Assembly (NCBI RefSeq): GCF_000282995.1
Contig: NZ_ALEE01000690.1
Span: forward strand, 1-6,782
Length of the DNA stretch: 6,782 nucleotides
Source of the DNA: Melaminivora alkalimesophila
GTDB lineage: Bacteria > Pseudomonadota > Gammaproteobacteria > Burkholderiales > Burkholderiaceae_C
Direction of reading: 5' to 3'
Part shown: piece by piece, positions 1 to 6,782 of the stretch
Numbering within the stretch: the first letter of the stretch is position 1
Layout: each line of letters starts with the position of its first letter
Position numbers and translations under genes: made by a program
Notes under the pieces: model-generated
What the model was told of the DNA's origin: nothing
Database searches by the model: none
Seen by the model: only the letters and a program-made list of their open reading frames with translations

Positions 1-21
1 GGCGCGGCGCCCGCCGCGGGG

Positions 22-180
22 TCATATGCGGCCCATGAGCAGCAGCACGATCAGGATCAGCACCACCAGGCCGATGCCGCCACCGGGCCCGTAGCCCCAG
101 GAGCGGCTGTAGCCCCAGGTCGGGAGGACCCCGATCAGCACCAGGATGAGCACGATGAGCAAAATGAGGGACAGCGACAT
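22..180 (-). CDS. DUF3309 family small membrane protein (52 aa)
   Basis: Reading the minus strand from ATG at 180 to TGA at 22 gives a 52-residue protein. Residues 1-19 (MSLSLILLIVLILVLIGVLP) form one hydrophobic helix. A short linker with PTWGYSRSWGYGPGGG follows, and residues 36-50 form a second, very hydrophobic segment ending in MGRI. The P-T-W-G-Y-S-x-x-W-G-Y-x-P-x-G-G pattern is what I know as DUF3309, a family of roughly 50-residue proteins common in Proteobacteria with no established function. It probably inserts in the inner membrane as a hairpin. The start is well supported: AAAGGA at 190-195 lies 9 nt upstream of the ATG. It lies 84 bp downstream of another minus-strand gene and could share its transcript. 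The call is confident at family level; the role is unknown. Confidence 0.88.
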   Translation of the reverse strand: MSLSLILLIVLILVLIGVLPTWGYSRSWGYGPGGGIGLVVLILIVLLLMGRI

Positions 181-198
181 GGCCGTGGTTCCTTTCTT

Positions 199-213
199 GG
201 CGGAGGCTCCGCC
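199..213 (-). other. Small GC hairpin just upstream of the DUF3309 ribosome binding site
   Basis: GGCGGA (199-204) pairs perfectly with TCCGCC (208-213) across a 3-nt loop. On the minus strand it ends 3 nt before the AAAGGA Shine-Dalgarno of the DUF3309 gene. There is no T-run on either side, so it does not look like a Rho-independent terminator. It could be an mRNA stem affecting ribosome access or transcript stability. In DNA this GC-rich such stems arise often by chance. Confidence 0.3.
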
Positions 214-264
214 GGGGTGAGACGAGAAGTCGGGGCGGGGCCAGGGTTCTGGCGCACGCCGGCG

Positions 265-561
265 TCAGCCGGCCAGACCCTGCGCGAGCAGCGAGGCCTT
301 GGCGGCGCCGGCGTCCTCGCGCTTTTTCAGGGCGGTGATGCGCGCCACCTGGCCGCCCGGGTCCGGGACCAGAGAGGACTGGGCCTGTTGGGGCTCCAGC
401 TCGGCCTGGAGGCGGGCGACGCGCTCCCGGTACATGCGTGCCAGGGCCGCGTGGTGCTCGGCGGCGCCTTCATGCTCGAGCGCGGCCATGCGGGCTTCGT
501 CCATGCTGCGCTGGGCGCGGCGGGCGTAGATCGTGGCGGGGTCGAAAAATCGCTTGAACAT
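265..561 (-). CDS. Hypothetical charged helical protein (98 aa)
   Basis: ATG at 561 to TGA at 265 gives 98 residues beginning MFKRFFDPATIYARRAQ. I do not recognise a named family. Residues about 10-58 are rich in Ala, Arg and Glu with almost no Gly or Pro (ARRAQRSMDEARMAALEHE, then ALARMYRERVARLQAELEP). This suggests one long amphipathic helix or a short coiled coil. Residues about 59-72 (QQAQSSLVPDPGG) look like a flexible break, and a second basic helix follows (VARITALKKRE). No signal peptide or membrane segment is visible, so it is probably cytoplasmic. The start is chosen because GGAG at 569-572 sits 7 nt upstream and because FKRFFDP looks like a natural N-terminus. The same frame stays open upstream to 1317, but there it only runs antisense to the transporter gene. 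It precedes the DUF3309 gene on the same strand. An exact 10-bp palindrome ACGCCGGCGT (256-265) abuts the stop codon; no T-run follows. Confidence 0.72.
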   Translation of the reverse strand: MFKRFFDPATIYARRAQRSMDEARMAALEHEGAAEHHAALARMYRERVARLQAELEPQQAQSSLVPDPGGQVARITALKKREDAGAAKASLLAQGLAG

Positions 562-579
562 GGGCTCTCTCCAGCAGGT

Positions 580-610
580 GGCGATGGCCCCTACCATAGA
601 AAACATCGCC
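580..610. repeat. 7-bp inverted repeat upstream of the 98-aa gene
   Basis: GGCGATG (580-586) and CATCGCC (604-610) are perfect inverted repeats 17 nt apart, starting 19 bp upstream of the start codon at 561. The enclosed, less GC-rich stretch contains TATGGT when read on the minus strand (592-597), which resembles a -10 box, but I see no good -35 partner. Two half-sites flanking a promoter element would fit an operator for a dimeric regulator. A transcript hairpin or chance are equally possible. Confidence 0.28.
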
Positions 611-718
611 CTTGCCCCGGCGTAAGACGGCAGCCACAGCCTGGGCCGGATGGGAGGCGCGCCGGCTGTCGTCGCAGGCGTCTGCGCGCAAGCGGCTTCG
701 CGGGCACACAGCGGCCCC

Positions 719-879
719 TGCCCCGCGCTCGCCGTCCTGTTCCATGACCTGGACGCCAGCATCGTCCACACGGCCCTGCCGGCGATGGCGCGTGACCTGG
801 GCGAGAGCCCGCTGCAGATGCACTCGGCGGTGGTCTCTATTCGCTGGCGCTGGCGGGCGACGGGATCCCGGCTGACAGG
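719..879 (+). pseudogene. Remnant of an MFS DHA2 (MdtD/EmrB-like) transporter, N-terminal fragment
   Basis: Frame 2 from about 719 to 838 encodes ...ALAVLFHDLDASIVHTALP followed by AMARDLGESPLQMHSAVVS. This matches my memory of the first helix and following loop of DHA2-type drug/proton antiporters, which read roughly LDxTIVNTALPxMAxxLGESPLxMxxxIVSYxLTVA in MdtD-like proteins. After S63 of this frame (836-838) the match moves to frame 1: TAT at 838 begins Y-S-L-A-L-A, as expected if one base was lost from a TCCTAT-like sequence. Shortly after comes I-P-A-D-R (868-879), which looks like the IPASGWLADR motif with SGWLA deleted. The rest of a transporter of about 450-500 residues is absent, and no Shine-Dalgarno or credible start precedes the fragment. 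It is therefore a non-functional scrap. Family identity is from recognition of the motif, not a search; the deletion reading is more tentative than the frameshift. Confidence 0.72.
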
Positions 880-951
880 GAAACCCCGCGTTACCTTATC
901 TTGCCACTGCCAAGCCTGCGTAGCATGTCGCAACATTCCGAATGACAAAGC

Positions 952-956
952 AGGGG
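952..956 (+). promoter_or_regulatory. Ribosome binding site that sets the BCCT transporter start
   Basis: AGGGG at 952-956 lies 5 nt before ATG 962. This marks 962 as the translation start rather than the in-frame upstream ATG at 650, which would append the MFS pseudogene fragment. Protein homology also begins only after 962. Confidence 0.6.
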
Positions 957-961
957 TTGCC

Positions 962-2546
962 ATGGTCTTTCGCATATCGATAGCCATCGTCGCCGCGCTG
1001 GTGGCGCTCGCCGGCCTGGCGCCGGGGCCGTTCAACACCGCCATGCAGGCGACGCTCGCCACCGTGGTGCGCAGCGCCGGCTGGATGTACCTGCTGGTGG
1101 TGTTCCTGGCGTTGCTGTTCCTGCTGTACCTGGCCTTCGGGCGCCTGGGCCAGCTGCGCATCGGCGGCGAGGACGCCGAGCCGGAGTTCTCGCGCATGAG
1201 CTGGCTGGCGATGCTCTTTGCCGCCGGCATGGGCATCGGGCTGGTGTTCTGGGGGGCGGCCGAGCCGATCTCGCACTTCGTGCGCCCGCCCGAGGGCTTG
1301 CAGCCGCTCAGCTCCACCTCGGCGCGCGCCTCGATGCGCTATGCCTTCTTCCACTGGGGCCTGCACCCCTGGGCCATCTACGCGCTGATCGGCCTGGCGA
1401 TGGGGTGGTTCCAGTACAACCGCGGCGGGCGCGGGCTGGTGAGCGACATGCTCGAGCCGGTGATCGGCCGGTGGCACCGCGGGGCGCTGGGCCATGCGGT
1501 GAACATCACGGCCGTGGTGGCGACCGCCATCGGCGTGGCGACCACGCTCGGCTTCGGCACCATCCAGATTGCCGCCGGCCTGGAGCGGGTCTTCGGCATT
1601 CCGGCCACGCGCGTGACGCAGCTGCTCATCATCGCCGTGGCCTTCGTGCTCTACATGGCGTCCAGCACCAGCGGGGTGGAGCGCGGCATCAAGTGGCTGT
1701 CGAGCTTCAACCTGGCGCTGGCGGGCCTGCTGATGCTCGGCGTGCTGCTGATCGGGCCGACCGGCTTCATCCTGGATACCTTCACGACCACGCTGGGCTC
1801 CTACATCAACCAGCTGGTGACCATGAGCCTGCGCCTGTCGCCGTTCTCCGACAGCACCTGGGTGCGCGACTGGACGGTGTTCTACTGGGCCTGGTGGATC
1901 GCGTGGGCTCCGTTCGTGGGCGCCTTCATTGCGCGGGTCTCGCGCGGGCGCACCGTGCGCGAGTTCGTGGTGGGCGTGGTGCTGGCACCCAGCCTGCTGG
2001 GCTTCGTCTGGTTCTCGGTCTTCGGCGGCGCCGCGCTGCAGGCCCAGCTGTTCGGGCAGGTCGACCTGTTGCAGGCGCTGGACAATGGCTACGAGACGGT
2101 GCTGTTCGTGCTGTTCGACAGCCTGCCGGGCAGCACCTTCCTGGCGGTGGTGGCGCTGGTGCTGCTGATCATCTTCTTCGTGACCTCGGCCGACTCGGCG
2201 GTGCTGGTGCTGGCGAGCATGTCCACCGACGAGGCGGGCGATCCGCCGCTGTTCAAGCGCGTGCTGTGGGGGGTGGCGGTGGCGTTGATCGCCGGCGCCC
2301 TGCTGCTTGCCGGCGGGCTGGATGCCTTGCAGGCACTGATCACCATCGCAGCGCTGCCTTTTGCGGTGCTGATGGCGCTGGTGATGGTCAGCCTCTACCG
2401 GGCGCTCGACCGGGAGAACCTGCGCCTGCGCCACGAGGCCCAGCGGGCGCGGCGCATGGTCGAGACCTGGATCGCGCGCGAGATGGCGGCCGATGCGGCC
2501 GCAGCGAAGGACGGACGGGCGGCTGCCGCGCCCGCTGCGGCTCCCG

Positions 2547-2569
<23 letters not shown>
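962..2569 (+). CDS. BCCT family transporter (betaine/choline/carnitine type), probably Na+-coupled
   Basis: The gene encodes 535 residues of a polytopic inner-membrane symporter with the LeuT-like fold, which imports quaternary ammonium compounds or related compatible solutes. Visible family marks are EFSRMSWLAMLFAAGMGIGL (75-94), FWGAAEP (96-102), HWGLHPWAIY (131-140) and FYWAWWIAWAPFVGAFIAR (307-325), followed by SRGRTVREF. By my alignment to BetP, W132, W137 and Y140 correspond to its TM4 aromatic box (W189, W194, Y197). W311, W312 and W315 correspond to W373, W374 and W377. G93 in GMGIGL corresponds to G153; Gly there goes with sodium coupling, Asp with proton-coupled choline carriers, and CaiT-type exchangers differ. 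The C-terminal tail (about 480-535) is cytoplasmic, Arg-rich and then Ala/Pro/Lys-rich; in BetP such a tail takes part in osmosensing. There is no long N-terminal extension. The start at 962 rests on AGGGG at 952-956. The exact substrate (glycine betaine, choline, ectoine) cannot be read from the sequence. The end overlaps the convergent ABC gene. Confidence 0.93.
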
Positions 2570-4385
<1,816 letters not shown>

Positions 4386-4414
4386 GCGGTCTGGGGCAGG
4401 GGAAGAAAAGGCCA

Positions 4415-4420
4415 AGCATA
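4415..4420 (-). promoter_or_regulatory. Possible -10 box for the ABC transporter gene
   Basis: On the minus strand TATGCT (4420 down to 4415) matches the sigma-70 -10 consensus at four of six positions. Transcription would then begin near 4408, leaving a leader of about 23 nt before GTG 4385 and placing TTG 4415 upstream of the transcript start, which would favour GTG as the start codon. No convincing -35 lies at 16-18 bp spacing; the nearest TTG-containing hexamer, TTGGCC at 4445-4450, is too far. The assignment is weak. Confidence 0.25.
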
Positions 4421-4479
4421 GAGCCGACCGGCCGGGCGCGTGTCGGCCAAGGGCGCGCCTGCGGCTCGAGCGCGGGCGC

Positions 4480-4509
4480 TGGCCACAGGGGGTGAAACAG
4501 GGCTATGCT
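4480..4509 (+). promoter_or_regulatory. Candidate sigma-70 promoter for the CHASE-PAS-GGDEF-EAL gene
   Basis: TGGCCA (4480-4485) and TATGCT (4504-4509) are separated by 18 bp and each match the -35 and -10 consensus at four of six positions. Initiation near 4516 would give a leader of about 17 nt before ATG 4533, with no recognisable Shine-Dalgarno. The divergent region holds a very similar GGCT..TATGCT stretch on the opposite strand for the ABC gene. This is prediction by eye in GC-rich DNA. Confidence 0.3.
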
Positions 4510-4532
4510 GTGCATTTGCGCTTTCTGTCACC

Positions 4533-6782
4533 ATGCCTTTTCCTCCCCTCGCGCACCGCCTGCCCTGGCACTGGCTACCGGCCGGGGTGGTGGCGCTGGC
4601 GGGGCTGGTGGCAAGCCATGCGCTCTGGGAGCACCAGCAGCGCCAGCTGGACGCCCTGCGGCAGGCGCGCTTCGAGCGCCAGGCGCGCTCGGCCGCGGAC
4701 GTGCTGCAGCAGCGCATGCTCGCAAAGACCGACCTGCTGCTCGGGATGCGCAGCCTGCTGGTGGTCAACCCTGGGCTGTCGCGCAGCGACTTCGAGCGCG
4801 TGGCCGGCGGGCTGCAGCTGGAAGTCAACCACGTGAGCGTGCGCAACCTGCACTTCACGCGCCACGTGCCGGCCGGGCAGCGCAGCGCCTTCGAGGAACA
4901 GGCACGCAGCAACGCGCACCTGGACGGCAGCCTGCCCAGCAGCTTCCGCATCCATCCGGCGCTCGAGCAGCCGGAGTATTTCGTCGTGGACTACGTCTGG
5001 CCGCGCGAGGGCAACGAGCCGGCGCAGGGGCTGGAGATCCACTCGCAGCCGGCGAACCTGGAGGGCATGCTGCGCGCGCGCTCGACCGGCGCGTTGGTGG
5101 CCTCGGCGGCCTTCGCGTTGGCGCAGGACCGCGAGGACCGCTCTGCCGTGAACCTGCGCATGCCCGTGTTCGTGCCCGCCGGCGCTGGCGAGCCGCCGCG
5201 GTTTCTGGGTGCGGTGGGGGCGATCGTCAGCGTCGACCGGATGATCGAGAGCCTGCGTCGGCGCGGCTACCTGGATGGCCTGGAATTGGCGGTGCGCGAC
5301 ATTGGCCCGACCGATGCGCCGACGCCGCAGCAGGGCCGGCTGCTGTACCGGGGTGGCGCGCTGGCCGAGGGGCAGGAAAGCGTGGGCTATTCCATTGCCG
5401 TAGGCGGGCGGCTGTGGCGCCTCGGCTTCGCGCCGGCAAACTCCTTTGCTGCGCCCCAGGAGCTGCGCCAGCCGGCGCTCTTCGGGGCAGGGGCGCTGAT
5501 GATTACGGCGCTGCTGACGGCGCTGGTGGGCCAGCTCACGCGGCGGCGCATGCAGGCGCTGGCCTATGCCCGGCTGGCAGGCAGGGCGGCACGCGAGAGC
5601 GAGACGCGCTTTCTGGCGGTGTTCAACCAGGCGGCCGTCGGCATGGTGCAGGTCAACTCCGACACCGGCGAGCTGGTGCGAGTCAACCAGCGCTTTTGCG
5701 ACATCCTCGGCTACACGGCCCAGGAGCTCGGGGCGCTGCGCATGCAGGACATCAGCCACCCGGACGACCTGCCGCGCAGCCAGGCGCTGCTGCAGCGCAT
5801 GCTGGACGGCGAGGTGGCGGAATTTCGCATGGAAAAGCGCTACCTGCGCAAAGACGGCTCCAGCGTCTGGGTCGAGCTCACGGCCTCTCCCATGCGCCCC
5901 GACGGCGGGCCGGCGCGCTACCACGTCGCGGTGGTCCACGACGCCACGCAGCGCAAGCAGGCGGAAGAGGAACTGCGCTACCTCGCCTACAACGACCTGC
6001 TCACCGGCCTGCCCAACCGCCGGCTGCTGCTCGACCGGCTGGAGCAGGCGCTGTCGCTGAGCGCCCGCCACCAGAGCTGCGGGGCGGTGCTGATGCTCGA
6101 CCTGGACCATTTCAAGACCATCAACGAGACGCGGGGCCATGGCGCGGGCGACCGGCTGCTGCGCAGTGTGGCGGCGCGGCTGCGCAGTTGCCTGGACGAC
6201 GACGCGACCGTCGCCCGCCAGGGCGGCGACGAGTTCGTGGTGGTCCTCAAGGAGCTGGGCGCGACCGGCACGGACGCCGCCAGGCAGGCCGAGGAGGTGG
6301 CGCGCGCCATCCTCGAGGCGGTGCGCGAGCCTTTCGTGCTTGATGGGGGCGAGCCGCACCATACGACGCTGAGCATCGGGATCACGGTCTTCAACGGCAC
6401 GCGCGAGCCGGCCGACGAGCTGCTCAAGCGCAGCGAGCTCGCCATGTACGAGGCCAAGGCGGCCGGGCGCAACACGCTGCGCTTCTACGACCCGCAGATG
6501 CAGGCGGCGGTGGCGGCGCGGGTGCAGCTGGAGGCCGACATGCGGGCCGGGCTGGCGACGGGGCAGTTCGAGCTGTATTACCAGCCGAAGGTGGCGCATG
6601 GGAAGATCCAGGGGGCCGAGGCGCTGCTGCGCTGGCGCCACCCGGAGCGCGGCTTCGTGCCGCCCTCGGAGTTCATTCCGCTGGCCGAGGAGTGCGGGCT
6701 GATCCTGCAGCTGGGCCAGTGGGTGCTGCACGCGGCCTGCGAGCAGCTGGCGCGCTGGGCTGCCGAGGAGCGGCTCCCCGGC
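4533..6782 (+). CDS. CHASE-PAS-GGDEF-EAL c-di-GMP signalling protein, 3' end beyond window
   Basis: The 750 visible codons run open to the right edge, which cuts inside the EAL domain. Order: membrane helix about 14-31; periplasmic CHASE sensor about 50-250 (RSLLVVNPGLSRSDF, YFVVDYVWPREGNEPAQG, STGALVASAAFALAQ); second helix 315-336; PAS with PAC about 357-478; GGDEF about 485-650; EAL from about 670. The GGDEF active site is complete: D523, N531, D540 and GGDEF at 564-568, so diguanylate cyclase activity is plausible. The allosteric I-site is missing: by alignment to PleD its Arg and Asp are D555 and A558 here. The EAL start shows YYQPKV (682-687) and EALLRW (696-701), with the motif glutamate intact, but later metal ligands lie outside the window. 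It probably senses a small periplasmic molecule through CHASE and makes or degrades c-di-GMP in the cytoplasm. ATG 4533 is chosen because a short leader and membrane helix follow directly; no Shine-Dalgarno is visible. Confidence 0.94.
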   Translation, partial: MPFPPLAHRLPWHWLPAGVVALAGLVASHALWEHQQRQLDALRQARFERQARSAADVLQQRMLAKTDLLLGMRSLLVVNPGLSRSDFERVAGGLQLEVNHVSVRNLHFTRHVPAGQRSAFEEQARSNAHLDGSLPSSFRIHPALEQPEYFVVDYVWPREGNEPAQGLEIHSQPANLEGMLRARSTGALVASAAFALAQDREDRSAVNLRMPVFVPAGAGEPPRFLGAVGAIVSVDRMIESLRRRGYLDGLELAVRDIGPTDAPTPQQGRLLYRGGALAEGQESVGYSIAVGGRLWRLGFAPANSFAAPQELRQPALFGAGALMITALLTALVGQLTRRRMQALAYARLAGRAARESETRFLAVFNQAAVGMVQVNSDTGELVRVNQRFCDILGYTAQELGALRMQDISHPDDLPRSQALLQRMLDGEVAEFRMEKRYLRKDGSSVWVELTASPMRPDGGPARYHVAVVHDATQRKQAEEELRYLAYNDLLTGLPNRRLLLDRLEQALSLSARHQSCGAVLMLDLDHFKTINETRGHGAGDRLLRSVAARLRSCLDDDATVARQGGDEFVVVLKELGATGTDAARQAEEVARAILEAVREPFVLDGGEPHHTTLSIGITVFNGTREPADELLKRSELAMYEAKAAGRNTLRFYDPQMQAAVAARVQLEADMRAGLATGQFELYYQPKVAHGKIQGAEALLRWRHPERGFVPPSEFIPLAEECGLILQLGQWVLHAACEQLARWAAEERLPG

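Larger units (their letters stand above)
562..961. other. 400-bp intergenic region without an intact gene
   Basis: This gap lies between the divergent 98-residue gene and the BCCT transporter gene. It holds the Shine-Dalgarno of the minus-strand gene (565-572), a 7-bp inverted repeat (580-610), a degraded MFS transporter fragment (about 719-879) and the BCCT Shine-Dalgarno (952-956). Positions 611-718 contain nothing I can assign. The last 80 bases (about 881-961) are less GC-rich than the flanking genes, with TTACCTTATCTTGCCA around 891-906, which is where a promoter for the transporter would be expected. I cannot identify a convincing -35/-10 pair with normal spacing there. Confidence 0.6.

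Noticed and set aside
240..270. Terminator for the 98-residue gene from the GC palindromes around 246-265
   Set aside because: The stems are short and no T-run follows on the minus strand, so a Rho-independent terminator cannot be supported.
217..747. Plus-strand open frame of 176 codons across the left gap
   Set aside because: It lies antisense to the 98-residue gene, has no Shine-Dalgarno or recognisable domain, and its composition is that of a shadow frame.
891..930. Promoter TTGCCA (901-906) with TAGCAT (921-926) for the BCCT gene
   Set aside because: The spacer is only 14 bp, too short for a normal sigma-70 promoter, and no better pair was found.
4505..6731. Open frames at 4505-6343 (plus) and 4575-6731 (minus) over the signalling gene
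   Set aside because: Both encode Ala/Gly/Arg- or Arg/Gln/His-rich sequence without domains. The frame starting at 4533 holds CHASE, PAS, GGDEF and EAL motifs.

Overview
The window is very GC-rich and codon use is strongly GC3-biased (CTG, GCC, GTG and CGC dominate). Together with the protein types this points to a chromosomal segment of a betaproteobacterium, most likely Burkholderiales and plausibly Comamonadaceae. That placement is inferred from composition and remembered family resemblance, not from a search. I see no rRNA, tRNA, CRISPR array, insertion sequence, phage gene or attachment site.

Left part (1-561, minus strand): two small genes. A 52-residue DUF3309-type membrane miniprotein (22-180) lies 84 bp downstream of a 98-residue, charged, probably helical or coiled-coil protein of unknown function (265-561). 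Both have good Shine-Dalgarno sequences.

Gap 562-961: no intact gene. About 719-879 is a decayed N-terminal scrap of an MFS drug/proton antiporter of the DHA2 (EmrB/QacA, MdtD-like) type, with a reading-frame break near 838. It is joined in frame, without a stop, to the gene downstream, so a longest-ORF caller would build a false 639-residue hybrid starting at 650.

Middle (962-4385): a plus-strand BCCT-family transporter (962-2569), probably a sodium-coupled importer of betaine or a similar compatible solute, converges on a minus-strand half-size ABC exporter (2547-4385). The two coding regions overlap antisense by 23 bp, with no terminator between them.

Right part (4386-6782): a short divergent promoter region (about 147 bp), then a large c-di-GMP signalling protein starting at 4533. 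It has a CHASE sensor between two membrane segments, then PAS, GGDEF and the start of an EAL domain. It is still open at the window edge. Its GGDEF motif is intact but the allosteric I-site is absent.

The genes do not form one operon: orientations alternate in three blocks. The loose common theme is membrane transport and environmental sensing. I find ordinary accessory-type chromosome with one pseudogene scar, and no convincing undescribed system.
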